A DNA stretch of 64,000 nucleotides from DATBLE01 sp963808815 (GCA_963808815.1 CAWEGI010000013.1:62001-126000); one strand, 5' to 3'. Shown: positions 1-10,329, counted from the stretch's first letter. The notes: generated by a model from the sequence alone, not told the origin. Translations and numbers: made by a program.

Positions 1-940
1 GCCCGGTGAGGTCCTCGTCTGCCCAGCTCTCGACGTTGTAGGGGTGCGGGCGGATCAGGGCCGCGGGTGAGTCGCCGGCCGCGCGGAGTGCCTCGAGCCA
101 GCGGCGGACGAACGGGATCTCCCGCTCCGGCGGCGCGATGTTCGGCGAGGAGCCGACGTACACCACGTAACGCGTCTCTTCGAGCCCGACCTTCGCGGCG
201 AACTCTTCCGGCGTGGTGCTCGGCTCCCGGTCGAACCATGGGTCGAAGAGCTGGGCGCCCGTGACGACGACGCTCTCCCTGGGCACGGAGTGCAGCTCGG
301 CGGCATCGCGGCGCTGGAGCTCGTTCCAGACGAGGGTCGCGTCGGGGCGCGCCTTCACCACGCCCTTGGTCGTCAGGTGGTCCCAGCTGCCGACCCCGAA
401 GACCGAGGGCACGCCGATCCGCCGGGCCGCCTTGACCGTGTCGGTCTGCCGTCGGTTCCGGCTGCTGCGGCCGATCAGCGGCGAGACGAAGACCACGTCC
501 GGCCGGAGATCGGCCAGCGCCGAGGACACGCTCACGTCGGCCGGGACGAGCCGCTCGAGGCCGAGCGTGACCGCCAGCCCGGCCCGGCCGGCGCGCGACC
601 CGTAGGGAAGCCCGGTCAGCCGGTGCAGCGTCCCGTCCAGGTTCCGCTCGAGGCGGCGGCGTAGGTAGGGCGCGTCGGCGAAGCGCGGGTCGAGGTAGTG
701 CAGGTAGTCGGACGTCGCTCTGAGCCGCTCGACCGCCCCCTCGTAGCGCCGCGAGGCAGGCGGCAACGGCTCCACGACGCCGACCACGCCGGAGCCGTCG
801 AAGGAGGTCGCCCCGCGGCCGCGCTTGCCCGGGTCGTCGTAGCTCACGGCCACGTCGTGGCCTCGCTCGGCGAGCAGCCGGATCGTCGATCCGTAGATCC
901 GGACGTACGCCGGAGACGCGAGCTGGAAGAGGATGCGCAT
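1..940 (-). CDS. SWDNLSSK-family transferase-like protein, copy 1 (3' end beyond window)
   Basis: An uninterrupted frame starts at ATG 940 and runs off the left edge, giving 313 visible residues. It opens with an MRILFQLASP beta-strand followed by a GHDV turn, typical of the N-terminal half of a GT-B enzyme. Family landmarks are GSWDHLTTKG near residue 184, LVWNELQ near 203, VTGAQLFD near 227, YVGSSPN near 261 and IRPHP near 296. The same series occurs in six more genes nearby. By general resemblance the family could be a nucleotide-sugar or CDP-alcohol dependent transferase acting at the cytoplasmic face of the membrane, but its reaction is not known. It is the last visible gene of the minus-strand operon that begins with wzm. 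Unlike most copies it shows no frame slip. Confidence 0.75.
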   Translation of the reverse strand, partial: MRILFQLASPAYVRIYGSTIRLLAERGHDVAVSYDDPGKRGRGATSFDGSGVVGVVEPLPPASRRYEGAVERLRATSDYLHYLDPRFADAPYLRRRLERNLDGTLHRLTGLPYGSRAGRAGLAVTLGLERLVPADVSVSSALADLRPDVVFVSPLIGRSSRNRRQTDTVKAARRIGVPSVFGVGSWDHLTTKGVVKARPDATLVWNELQRRDAAELHSVPRESVVVTGAQLFDPWFDREPSTTPEEFAAKVGLEETRYVVYVGSSPNIAPPEREIPFVRRWLEALRAAGDSPAALIRPHPYNVESWADEDLTG

Positions 941-952
941 CGGCGGCCGTGG

Positions 953-2403
953 TCACGCCTCGCCGGCGTGCGCGACGCGAGCGGCACGCGTGGCAAGGGG
1001 AGCGAGCAGCGGCCGAAGCGCGCGCAGCGGCGCCGGCGTTCGCTGCGGTGCGGGAGCGGAGCCGGCTGCGAAGCGCTCGACCTCGTCGACGAACAGAGGC
1101 GTCGCGACCACGTCGACTCCGTGCGGGCGGACGAACTCCGCCACGAACCGCTCGGAGCGGCCGTCGTCCCCGTCCACGATCGCGCGCGCGAGCTGGGCCG
1201 CGTGCTCGTCGAGCGTCCGCGCGACGGTGAGCAGCCCGCCGCCGACCTCCAGCAGGTAGCGGAAGTGGAGCGTGCCCTGCTGGACGCGCTCGTACTCGGG
1301 GTCGAGCACGGTCAGCACGGGCCGGCCGACGATTGCCGCCTCGATCATCGCGCTCGTGTTCAGGCCGACGACCGCGCCGGCTGTGGTGGATCGAGTCGAA
1401 GTAGTCGGCCTTCGACTCGTCGTCGGTCGGCGCGTGGCCCGCCCGGGGGAACACGACGACGCCGGGGATCTCGACGCCGTCCCAGGCGTCGGGCCGCTTC
1501 GGGTGCGGACGGACGAGCACGCCCAGTTCTGCGACGGCATCGCCCCGCGTGCGCAGCGCCTCCGTCCACCGCCGGACGAAGTCGACCTCCGACTGGCCCG
1601 TCCAGGGCGAGCAGCACGCGTAGAGCACGAACGGCCGATCGGGATCGAGGCCCGACGCGGGCGGCGAACTCGGCGCCGCGGGCGCGGCTGCCACTCGAAC
1701 CACTCGTCGAAGCACTGCGCCCCGGTGACCACCACCTGCGCGGGATCGACCCCGTGCAGCCGCCTGGCCTCGTCGCGCTGCACCTCGTTCCAGACGAAGA
1801 GTCGGTCCGGAATGGGGCGGATCACCGACTTGCTGGACAGGTTGTCCCAGCTCTTGACCAGCACCGCCGTGCGCAGCCCGAGCGCCTGGGCGGCGCGGAG
1901 GAAGTGCCGGCTGCACGGAGCGCAGGCCCAGGTACGGCGTGAAGAGGACGACGTCGGGCCGGCGGTCCAGGAGATACCGCTCGATCTCGGCGTTCGTCGG
2001 GAGCGCGGACTCCGCCAGCTGGAAGCCGCCGGCGATCGTCCGCCGTGCCAGCGCGCTCTTCGCGAGCGGCGTGCGGGCGAGGGCGGCCGCGGGCTTCGGC
2101 GCCCGCTTCCGCGCCCGCGCGCGGTAGGTCTCGTTGAACTGCGGCCCGAGGAACTCGAAGAGGTCGACCGACGAGCGCAGGTCGGCGCCCAGCTCGAGCC
2201 AGCGGTCGCGTGCCGGCGACACCGCCGCCTCGACCGTGACGTGCGGGCGCGGCGATCTCCTCGAGCAACCTGTCGCGCCAGCCGATCTCGCGCTCCTCGT
2301 GGATCGCGATCAGGACCTCGTGGCCGCGCCGCCCGAGCTCGCGGATCACGGACTGGTAGCTCGTCAGCGAGAGCGGGGTCTCGGCGGAGAGGAGCACCTT
2401 CAC
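953..2403 (-). CDS. SWDNLSSK-family transferase-like protein, copy 2 (frameshifted)
   Basis: The reading starts at GTG 2403, which overlaps the stop of the upstream copy as GTGA. It opens with VKVLLSAETPLSLTSYQSVI, then passes through several frames before ending at TGA 953-955. Landmarks are SWDNLSSKS, RLFVWNEVQ, VVTGAQCFDEW, GLNTSAMIEAAIVGRPVL and HFRYLLEVGGG. Frame changes lie near 2250, 1880, 1690 and 1390. The conserved motifs on both sides of each slip and the correct end position argue for sequencing errors in an intact gene of about 480 codons. The role is as for the other copies: a putative GT-B transferase, substrate unknown. It is co-transcribed with the ABC exporter genes. Confidence 0.7.
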
Positions 2404-3985
2404 GAGGCCGGCCCGGGACGTCCGCCGAGCTTGCGCGCCTCCAGCGCCACCTTCAGGCGCACCTGGCGGAAGAAGAAGGGGATGCGGATCAGGGCGAGCG
2501 GCGGGCGCAGGAGCACGAGCCACGCCGCATCCGGCTGCCGCTCGTGCGGCCCGCGCTCGCACGAGCTGCTCGACCGCGTCGACGAAGACGGGGGTCGCCG
2601 GCACCTGGACGCCGTTCGGCCGGACGAACAGCTCGGTGAACCGGCGCGCTGCCTCCTCGCCCTCGGTGTCGCGGCCGGCGACGACGTCCCCGAGCCGCCG
2701 GACGCACTCGTCGAGCGACTCGGAGACCTGGACGAGCCCGCCGCCGATCTCCCGCAGGTAGCGGAAGTGGAGAACGCCCCCCTGTGAGGCGGCGAACTCG
2801 GGCACGGTGATCGTGTGCACCGCCTTGCCGATGATCCCGGCCTCGATCATCGCCGTGGTGTTGATCCCGAAGGCGACGGCCGAGTGGTGGATCGAGTCGA
2901 AGTAGTCGGCGCGGGTCGCCTGCTCGGCCGGGAAGTCGACGTTCTCGGGCCACACGACGACGCCTTCGAGATCCGAGAAGTCGCGCGTCCTCCACTCCTC
3001 GACCCGCTTCGGATGCGGCCGCACCAGGATGCCCGCCGTACGCAGCGCCGGCTCGTCGCTCGCCCGGACTGCCTCGATCCACCTGCGGCAGTAGTCGGCC
3101 TCGATCATCGTCGTCGGGAAGAGCGCGCCGCCGAGGTAGACGATGTACGGCTTCGACGGATCGAGCCCGACGCGCGCGCAGAACTGCTCGCGCGGCCGCG
3201 GCTGCCAGCCGAACCAGTGGTCGAAGCACTGCGCGCCCGTCGACACGACCCGGTCGGCGGGGACGCCGTGGAGCCCGGTTGCCTCCTCCTTCTGCGTGTC
3301 GTTCCAGACGGTGACGAGGTCGGGGACGACGCGGAGCAGCTGCTTGCTGGACAGGTTGTCCCAGCTGGCCACGCAGATCGCGGTCGGCACGCCCGTCGCG
3401 GCGGCGCTGCGCGCGTAGTGCACGTCGGTCGAGGCGGGCATCAGGTGCGGGGTGACGAGCACGACGTCGGGATGCTCGTCGCGGACGAACCGCTGAACGC
3501 GCTCGGACAGTGGAATCGCGCGATCGCAGAGGTCGAGCAGCCGAGACCATGCGCGCAGCCCGGTCGGCGACGCCATGCCCGGGACCCGCATGAGCTGCTG
3601 GAAGGCCTCGGGCGCCCGCCGCCGGGACCGTTGCAGCAGGTAGGGCACGCGGTCCTCGCCGAGCTGGAGAAAGTAGACGTAGTCGAGCGCGCCGCGCACC
3701 GGCCGCGCGACGCGGAACCACGGGTCGCGGCGCCAGGCGAGGGTGTGGCTCCATGAGAAGTTCGGGTGCCGCTCCATGCGGGCGAGCCAGGCCTGCTCGA
3801 GCGGCCCCGGCGCCCCCTCTTCGCGTTCGAAGACCAGCTGGACCGTGTGGCCCCGCTCGATCAGCTCGCGGATGACCGAGTCGAAGAAGCGCAGGTAGCG
3901 GCCCGAGGTGCTCCATGAAGAAGAGCACCCGTAACGGCTGCCTGGCCTCCCCAGACGCCGGTTCAGGAGCCGATGCGGCTGACAT
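2400..3985 (-). CDS. SWDNLSSK-family transferase-like protein, copy 3 (frameshifted at both ends)
   Basis: The start is taken at ATG 3985, which overlaps the end of wzt by 23 bases; GTG 3929 is an alternative that begins at the conserved VLFFMEHLG strand. After a slip near 3920 the frame reads continuously through RYLRFFDSVIRELIERGH, SWDNLSSKQ, TVWNDTQKEEA, STGAQCFDHWFGW, YLGGALFPT, VRPHPKR, FGINTTAMIEAGIIGKAV and HFRYLREIGGG. A second slip near 2545 restores the frame ending in a basic helix and TGA 2400-2402, interlocked with the next GTG. It is closest to copy 2, sharing the GAQCFD..FxWQPR segment. Probably a GT-B transferase of the exported polymer; the reaction is unknown. Confidence 0.72.
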
Positions 3986-5270
3986 CCCACGTCGCGTCGT
4001 CCGACTCGTCCAGCTCGACGTCGGCCACGGGGAGGAAGACGAAGCCGACGGGCAGGTCCTCCTCTGCGCCGTTGCGGCTGCCCGGCGCCACGACTGCGTC
4101 GAAAGCGGCCAGCTCGCGGGGAGGAGCGGGTTCGTGCCCGACGATCGCGATCTCGACCGTGAGCCGCGCGCGGTACGACCGCTCGTCGAGGAGACCCTCG
4201 GGGACGGTGACGCGGAGCCGGTAGACGCCCGGCTCGGGAGCCTCCAGGCGCTCCGGCTTGCGCAGCTGGGCGACGCCACCGCGCTCGTCGGCGAGCTCCA
4301 GCCCGAATCCGAGCTCGAGCTCCTTGCGCAGGACGTGCACCTCGAAATCGACGTGCGACGGGCCTGGGCCGATCCGGACCGGCTCCTGACCGTCGGCGAG
4401 CAGCGCGGTGACCGGCACCGCATGCGATTCCACCTTCTCGACCGTGTTCCGGTGCAGCTCGGCGGCGACCTCGACCGGGCGACCGCGGTAGACCACCTCT
4501 CCGCTCTCGATCCAGATCACCTGGTCGGAGAGGCCGGCGACGCCTTCGATGAACCTGCGCCCCGCCTGGATCACGGCCGCGCCCTCGGTCTTCCGCTGGG
4601 CCACCAGATCGAGACACCGGGCGGCGAAGGCGCCGTCATCCTGGAGGCTGTTGTCGACCACGTAGAGCGTCGCGTCCATGTGCAGCGCGGCCGAGACGGC
4701 CAGCCGCAGCGTCCTGTACCTCGCCCGGTTCGCGACCTCGTCGAGGGCGGCGAACTCCTCGATCTCGTCCCAGCGGGCATCGATCAGGCTACGGGGCCAG
4801 TGGAAGTACCGGGCCATCACGTTCACCGCCTTGCGGTCGCTGTCGACCCCCATCAGACGTCTCAGTTCGCTCATGGTGATCGGCGCCACCAGCCCGCGGA
4901 CGAGCACGCGACCGGTCGAGGGCGGCACACCGCCGATCAGGATGCGCACGATGGTCGCGATGGCCTTGCCGTCGGTGCCGGCGATCCCCATCCCCTCGCC
5001 GCGACGGACGTCGAAGCTGAGCTCGCGGAGTGCGGCGGCGTCGTCCCCGAGGTAGTCGTCGTCGTCCTCGTCCTCGTCCTCGTCGTCCATCAGCAGGTCT
5101 TCCACCTCCTGCCCCGTCCGTCCGGCGAGGCCGCTCTTGGGCAGAACGCGGGCGAGCCAGCGCGGAACTCCCTTGTAGGGGGGAGGCAGCGCCCGGCTGA
5201 TGCCCTCGACCGAGACGATCACGTCCTCGGGCAGCGAGGCGGCCTCGGCCGCGGAGAGGGTGCGATGCAT
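3963..5270 (-). CDS. wzt: Wzt-type ABC exporter subunit with degenerate nucleotide-binding motifs
   Basis: This gene encodes 435 residues and is intact from ATG 5270, which overlaps the wzm stop as TGATG. The order of domains is that of Wzt: an ATPase-like domain (about residues 15-270) and a C-terminal beta-sandwich (about 280-430) that in the family recognises the exported glycan. The ATPase part keeps the scaffold (ALRELSFDVRRGE, STGRVLVRG, DEIEEFA) but no catalytic motif. The P-loop position reads GTDGKAIAT (98-106), with Ile in place of the lysine. The SSGM signature is missing from RYRTLRLAVSAA (184-195). Walker B reads YVVDN (203-207), with Asn replacing the Glu, and the switch histidine is replaced in VIQAG. 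Residues 62-72 are an almost purely acidic insert. It should pair with Wzm but probably cannot hydrolyse ATP. Confidence 0.88.
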   Translation of the reverse strand: MHRTLSAAEAASLPEDVIVSVEGISRALPPPYKGVPRWLARVLPKSGLAGRTGQEVEDLLMDDEDEDEDDDDYLGDDAAALRELSFDVRRGEGMGIAGTDGKAIATIVRILIGGVPPSTGRVLVRGLVAPITMSELRRLMGVDSDRKAVNVMARYFHWPRSLIDARWDEIEEFAALDEVANRARYRTLRLAVSAALHMDATLYVVDNSLQDDGAFAARCLDLVAQRKTEGAAVIQAGRRFIEGVAGLSDQVIWIESGEVVYRGRPVEVAAELHRNTVEKVESHAVPVTALLADGQEPVRIGPGPSHVDFEVHVLRKELELGFGLELADERGGVAQLRKPERLEAPEPGVYRLRVTVPEGLLDERSYRARLTVEIAIVGHEPAPPRELAAFDAVVAPGSRNGAEEDLPVGFVFLPVADVELDESDDATWDVSRIGS

Positions 5271-6160
5271 CAGAGGCGCGCGACCGCCGCGCGCTCGAAC
5301 CGGCTCGCGAACGTGAAGCCGCCGACCACCAGCACGACGAGCCCGACAAGGGTCGTGATCAGCGACGTCGTCGCCGGCGGCGAGGTGCTGAGGAAGCCGA
5401 ACTGCACCATCTCCACCGGCCCGGTGAGCGGGTTGAACTGGACGATCGTCCTGTACTTCTGAGGGATGTGGTCGATGTCGTACACGATGGGCGTGACCAT
5501 CATCCAGAACTGGATCACGTACATCTGGATGTAGCGCACCTCCTTGGTCACCTGCATCAGCGGCCCCGTGATCAACCCGATCGCCAGGCCGAAGCAGAGC
5601 AGGAGGAGGAGGCCGACGAAGCCGATCGACCACTGCGGGAGCGGCGCCAGGTAGTTCTGGCCCGTCTTGATCGAGTAGTACGCGATCGTCCCGAACGCGA
5701 GGATCGAGTGGATCGTGAAATCGACGACCGCCGGCGCGCCGGCCGCCACGCTGGCGAGCGAACGCGGCAGGTGGAGGCCCTTGGAGAGCGCGCGCGTCAT
5801 CCGCACCGAGCGCATGCCCCAGTGGAAGCTGCGCTCGAAGAGGATCCAGGCCGCCTGCGAGAACGAGATGAAGATCAACGCCGGGCGCTCGCCGTACTGG
5901 AGGGCCAGCACGCCGCCGAAGAAGAACGTGGTGCTGAGGATCTGGATGCCGGGGCGCAGGAAGATCCAGAACCAGCCGAGATACGTCTGCCGGTAGCGCT
6001 TGAGGATGAACTGCGTGGCCGTGTGGCGCATCAGCTGGCGGTGGTACCAGGCCTCGCGCATGCGCGGCAGCGCGCCGTGCTTGTACGGCTCGATGGCGAC
6101 GACCGGGAGCTCCTTTAGCCGAGGCGTCTGCTGCGGTCCCTGCTCGGTGACCGCGCTCAT
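5270..6160 (-). CDS. wzm: Wzm-type ABC-2 polysaccharide exporter permease
   Basis: This intact gene encodes 296 residues. The N-terminal cytoplasmic amphipathic stretch contains LILKRYRQTYLGWFW-type sequence (FILKRYRQTYLGWFWIFLRP), the hallmark of ABC-2 polysaccharide exporters. About six hydrophobic segments follow, ending in a short basic tail. The family forms a homodimeric channel that moves lipid-linked glycan across the cytoplasmic membrane. It is the first gene of a minus-strand operon wzm-wzt-copy3-copy2-copy1, with a one-base stop/start overlap to wzt. The 128-base gap to the divergent plus-strand copies holds the promoters for both directions; on this side I see no clear -10 box. 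The permease itself shows no sign of decay, which makes its degenerate ATPase partner more surprising. Confidence 0.9.
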   Translation of the reverse strand: MSAVTEQGPQQTPRLKELPVVAIEPYKHGALPRMREAWYHRQLMRHTATQFILKRYRQTYLGWFWIFLRPGIQILSTTFFFGGVLALQYGERPALIFISFSQAAWILFERSFHWGMRSVRMTRALSKGLHLPRSLASVAAGAPAVVDFTIHSILAFGTIAYYSIKTGQNYLAPLPQWSIGFVGLLLLLCFGLAIGLITGPLMQVTKEVRYIQMYVIQFWMMVTPIVYDIDHIPQKYRTIVQFNPLTGPVEMVQFGFLSTSPPATTSLITTLVGLVVLVVGGFTFASRFERAAVARL

Positions 6161-6274
6161 CCGCTCCGCTTCGAGAAGCCCGTGCTGTCCACTATTCGTG
6201 TCTCTGCCATCCGCTCCACCCGCCGCCGAGGCGGCCGGAAACGCCTCCAAGTCTAGCCGCGGCCTCCGTCGCCC

Positions 6275-6280
6275 TATCCT
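6275..6280 (+). promoter_or_regulatory. -10-like box TATCCT of a probable leaderless transcript
   Basis: TATCCT lies 8 bases before ATG 6289 and no Shine-Dalgarno sequence is present. The position matches the leaderless pattern seen repeatedly in this window. No convincing -35 box is visible. Confidence 0.5.
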
Positions 6281-6288
6281 GTTGGCCG

Positions 6289-7640
6289 ATGGAAACCCGG
6301 TCGCCGCGCCTGCTGGTCGTCTCCAGCGCCCCTCCCGTGAAGCGCCTCCCGGCGCTTTTCCTCGAGCTGCTCGACTCCGGAGCCGACCTGGTGTTCTCGA
6401 CGCCGCCGGACGGGCTGCCGGAGAGCCTCCGGACGCGCGTCGCAACCGTCGACCTGCCGCTGCGGCCGCCGAACGAGTCGGTGGCGGTTCTGCGCGCCGC
6501 GGCCGATCTGGCGCGGTACCTTGGCCCCGAGCTCGCCGACGCGCGCTGGCCGAGGAGAAGGGCGACACGACGCTTGCTGAAGCTCGTCGGCCACCCGGAC
6601 GCCAACCGGATCGCCGCGCGTGCGGCCGACTTCGAGCTGCCGGCCGAGGTGCAGGCGACCGCCGGCCGCGCCTTCCGCGACCTGGAGCAGCTGATCCCGG
6701 CCGATGAGACCCTCGTCGACACGATCGACCGGCTGGCGGTCGACGCGGTGCTGATCGTCTCGCGCTGCCTCCTGGGCGGCCCCGAGCCCGAGGTGATCAA
6801 GGCGGCACGACGGCTCGGCATCCCGTCGGTCATGCTCGTCTGGAGCTGGGACAATCTCTCCAGCAAGGCGGTCCAGAACGAGCATCCCGGATCGCCTGCT
6901 CGTCTGGAACGAGCTCCAGGCACGCGAGGCGGTCGAGCTGCACGCGATGCGGACGGAGCAGGTGACCGCCGGTCGGCGCGGCCAACTTCGACGCGTTCTT
7001 CGAGGAGCTCGCGACCGTGGAGCCCGCCAGCTGCACCCGCCGACCGTCCTCTACCTCGGCTCCTCGCCGAAGGTCGCGCCCGTCGAGCGCGACGCTCTTC
7101 GACCGCTGGCTCGCCGCCGTGCGCCCCCTGGGAGCCCGGGTCGTCGCTCCGTCCGCATCCGGCTGCGCAGGATGCCTGGGCAGGCTGGGTCGCTCCCGAG
7201 GGCGTCGAGGTGATCGAGCCTCAGGCGAAGATCGAGCCGAAGGCGCTGTCGCGGCTCCTCGCGGAGGCGGACGCGGTCGTCGCGCTGAACACGAGCGCCG
7301 AGATCGAGGCGGCGATCGCCGGAAAGCCGGTGCTGACGTTCCGCGCGGGCGCCGGAGGCCCGGGGTCAGGAGGGGTCGATCCACTTCACCTACCTGCTCG
7401 AGCAGAACGGCGGCTTCGTCCTCGACGCGCCGACGCTCGACGAGCACGTCGAGAAGCTCGGCGCCGTCCTGCGCGGCGACTGGGACCCCGAGCCGCTCCG
7501 ACTGTTCGTCGAGACGCTTCGTGCGGCCGAACGGCCTCGAGCGGCCTGTGACGCCGCTGCTCGCGGAGGCAATCCTCGAAGCGGCACGCGTCGGAGTCGC
7601 GCCCGCGGGCGGCACCACGGCGACTGCCGGCGCGGGTCGC
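6289..7640 (+). CDS. SWDNLSSK-family transferase-like protein, copy 4 (frameshifted)
   Basis: The reading starts at ATG 6289 with a beta-strand RLLVVSSAPP and continues intact to LVWSWDNLSSKAVQNEHP. There an extra G near 6892 breaks the frame. Later segments in other frames read VLYLGSSPKVAP, ALNTSAEIEAAIAGKPVLTF and FTYLLEQNGGFVLD, then the C-terminal RPNGLERPVTPLLAEAILEA. No stop codon occurs in any frame between this segment and the N-terminal strand of copy 5, so the end at 7640 is only a domain boundary. Either a stop was lost through a base error or copies 4 and 5 form one two-domain protein. A putative GT-B transferase of the glycan exported by the adjacent ABC transporter. Confidence 0.68.
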
Positions 7641-8992
7641 CCGAAGGGCGAGCCGCGCATCCTCGTGTTCACTCCTCCGGGCCTCACGCGGTTCATCCCG
7701 GACGTCTTCCTCGAGCTGCTCGCGGCCGACGCGACGCTGCTCTTCTCGGGGCGGCGGCAGAAGCGGCCCCGGATCCCGGCCGAGCTGAAGTCGCGCCCGC
7801 AGGTCGAGTTCGTCGAGCTGCCGGTCGAGGAGCCGAGCCGCGCTCGAGCTGCTGCGCGCGTTCCGCGACGCCGTCCGCTTCCACGACCCGGAGCTGGAGG
7901 TCGCCTCCTGGCCCCGCCGGCGCGCGACGCGGCGGCTGCTCAAGCTCGCCGCACCACGCGACTGGAGGCGCGATCTGCCGGAGCTCGAGCAGCTCCGGAT
8001 CCCGCACGAGACGTGCGCTCGGATCGACGACGCGCTCGCCGACCTCGAGCGGCTGATCCCGTCCGCCGGCCGAGCTCCGCGACGCGCTCGAGGCGATGGA
8101 CGTCGACCTCGTCTTCCTGGTCACGCGCTGCACGCTTTCGGGTCACGAGGGCACGGTCGTCAAGGCGGCGCGGGCCCTCGGCCTCCCGACGCTGATGCTC
8201 GTCTGGAGCTGGGACAACCTCTCCAGCAAGGCCGTCCTGCACGAGCATCCCGACCGGCTGCTCGTCTGGAACGAGACGCAGGCACGCGAGGCGGAGGAGC
8301 TTCACGGCGTCCCGCCCGAGCGGGTCGAGGTCGTCGGCGCGCCCAACTTCGACCGCTTCTTCGCCGCGGTCGACGCCGCAGGCGATCGCCGAAACGGCGA
8401 AAACGATCGTCTACCTCGGCTCCTCGACGAACGTGGCGCCGGACGAGCCCACGATCTTCGCCCGCTGGCTCGAGGCCGTACGCGCCGAGCCGAGCCTCCG
8501 CGACGCCGAGGTCGTCGTCCGCCCGCATCCGGCCGGCGAGGCCTGGCTGGACTGGACGCCGCCCGGACCGCGCGTCTCGCTGCAGCGGCCCGAGCAGAAG
8601 GTCGAGACCGAGGCGCTCGCCGAGCTGCTCGCCCGGGCCGACGCCGTCGTCGCCCTGAACACGAGCGCCGAGATCGAGGCGGCGATCGCCGGCCGGCCGG
8701 TGCTGACGTTCCGTGCAGGCGAGGACGCGCCCGGCCAGGAGGGCTCGATCCACTTCGCCTACCTGCTCGAGCAGAACGGCGGCTTCGTGCTCGACGCCGA
8801 CACGCTCGAGGAGCACGTCTCGCGGCTGGCGGGTGTGCTCGCCGAGCAGGCCCGACCCCGGCCCGCCTCGAGCGCTTCGTCGAGCGCTTCGTGCGCCCGC
8901 GGGGGATCGACGAGCCCGTCGCTCCGATCGTCGCGGCCGCGGCGCTCGAGCTCGTCGGCGCCCAGCCCGCCACGCTGGGCGGCGCTGCGTGA
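7641..8992 (+). CDS. SWDNLSSK-family transferase-like protein, copy 5 (frameshifted)
   Basis: The domain opens with PRILVFTPPGLTRFIPDVFL at about 7653. No ATG, GTG or TTG lies in frame just before it, so the start is unresolved and a fusion to copy 4 is possible. Motifs in order are DVDLVFLVTRCTLSGHEG, LVWSWDNLSSKAVLHEHP, LLVWNETQAREAEELHG, GAPNFDRFF, then after a slip near 8393 VVVRPHP, ALNTSAEIEAAIAGRPVLTF, FAYLLEQNGGFVLD and FVERFVRPRGIDEPV, ending at TGA 8990-8992. Slips near 7840, 8065, 8393 and 8860 can each be repaired by removing one G or C, as alignment with the sister copies shows. Function as for the other copies; the reaction is not known. Confidence 0.7.
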
Positions 8993-10329
8993 GGCTGCTC
9001 GTCAGCTCGTCGCCCGTGGTCGCTTGCGCGCTGGCTCCCGGGGTCGTCGGTGAGCTCCTCGACAGCGGCGCCGAACTCGTCGTCGCGAGCCCGGAGGGCA
9101 CCGACCCGCTTCCCGAGACGGTCGCACGGCCACCCGAACGTCTCGGTCGTCGAGCTGCCGTTCGACCCACCGCGGGCTCCGATGACCGACGTGCGCCTCT
9201 TCAGGGCGCTGGCCGACCTCGTCCGCTTCTACCGGCCCGAGCTCGGCGAGGCCGACTGGCCGCGCCGGCGGACGGCGCAGCGCGTGCTCGACTTCGCCGG
9301 CCACCCGGACGGCCGCGAGGCCGCCGTGCGGCTCGCTGCTGTTCAGAGTGCCGCCCGACGCCCAGGCGAAGGCGGAGGAGGTGCTGAGCGCGATCGAGCA
9401 GCACATGCCGGCCGAGCCGCAGCTCCTGGCCGCGGTCGAGGCGGTCGGCGTCGACGCCGTGTTGCTGATCTCTCGCTGCAGCCTCGGCGGCGGCCGAGCG
9501 CGACCTGCTCAAGGTCGACGCGCGCGCTCGGGCTGCCCTCTCTGATGCTCGTCTGGAGCTGGGACAACCTCTCCAGCAAGGCGGTCCTGCACGAGCACCC
9601 CGACCATCTGCTCGTCTGGAACGAGCTGCAGGTCGACGAGGCCGAGCGGCTCCAGGGCTTCCCGCGCGAGCGTGTACACGCGACTCGGGGCTCCGAGCTT
9701 CGACGATTTCTTCGCCGCCCTCGAGACAGGTCGAGCGGCCCGCCCGCGATGGCAAGACGATCCTCTACCTCGGGTTCGTCGAAGAACATCTCGCGCGAGG
9801 AGCCCGAACGTGGTGTTCCCCGAGTGGCTGGCCGCCGTCCGGGCCGCGCCCGACTCGGCTCGTACGGGACGCGAAGATCGTCGTCCGGCCGTACCCGGGC
9901 GGCGGCGCCTGGCGCCGCTGGCGGCCCGAGTCCGCCGACTTCACGGTCGAGCGAGGCAAGAAGCTCGCGCCCGCCGGCCTGGCCCGCGCGCTCGCCGCGC
10001 GTCGACGCGGTCGTCGCGTTGAACACGAGCGGCGAGCTCGAAGCGGCGATCGCCGGCCTGCCGGTCGTCACGTTCCGCGCCGGGGCCGGAGCGCCCGGGC
10101 CAGGAGGGCTCCGTGCATTTCGAGTACCTGCTGGAGCAGAACGGCGGCTTCGTGATCGACTCTCGCGACCTCGACGAGCACGTCCGCAACCTCGGACGCG
10201 TCCTGCGCGGCGGGCACGACCGCGGGCGCCAACGTGCGTTCGTCGAGAGCTTCGTCCGCCCTCGCGGGCATCGACCGGCCCGTCTCGCCGGCAGTGGCGG
10301 ACACGATTCTGGAGCGCGCCGCACGGTGA
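8989..10329 (+). CDS. SWDNLSSK-family transferase-like protein, copy 6 (frameshifted)
   Basis: The start is GTG 8989, sharing GTGA with the preceding stop. The protein opens with VRLLVSSSPVVACALAPGVV and then shows LGEADWPRRRTAQRVLDFAG, LMLVWSWDNLSSKAVLHEHP, LLVWNELQVDEAERL, LGAPSFDDFFAALE, a GELEAAIAGLPVVTF segment, FEYLLEQNGGFVID and FVESFVRPRG. At least six frame changes occur, among them near 9120, 9340, 9500, 9680, 9790, 10000 and 10260. The final frame ends at TGA 10327-10329, interlocked with the next GTG. This copy has the most slips in the window, but the fixed spacing of motifs and interlocked ends indicate a gene that is intact in the organism. Confidence 0.68.

Noticed and set aside
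698..1942. Long plus-strand frames across the left end
   Set aside because: They are antisense to transferase copies 1 and 2, whose minus-strand products carry clear family motifs.
1822..4617. A minus-strand frame of 931 codons that seems to fuse wzt, copy 3 and copy 2
   Set aside because: Its first 200 residues are antisense-like noise from inside wzt, and the fusion of copy 3 with copy 2 results from a frame slip near 2545. In the repaired frame a TGA interlocked with GTG separates the genes.
4953..4979. Explaining the missing Walker A of wzt by a compensated double frame slip
   Set aside because: Flanking residues (MGIA before, IVRILIGG after) align in the same frame, and the signature, Walker B and switch motifs are also lost far away in the same unbroken frame.
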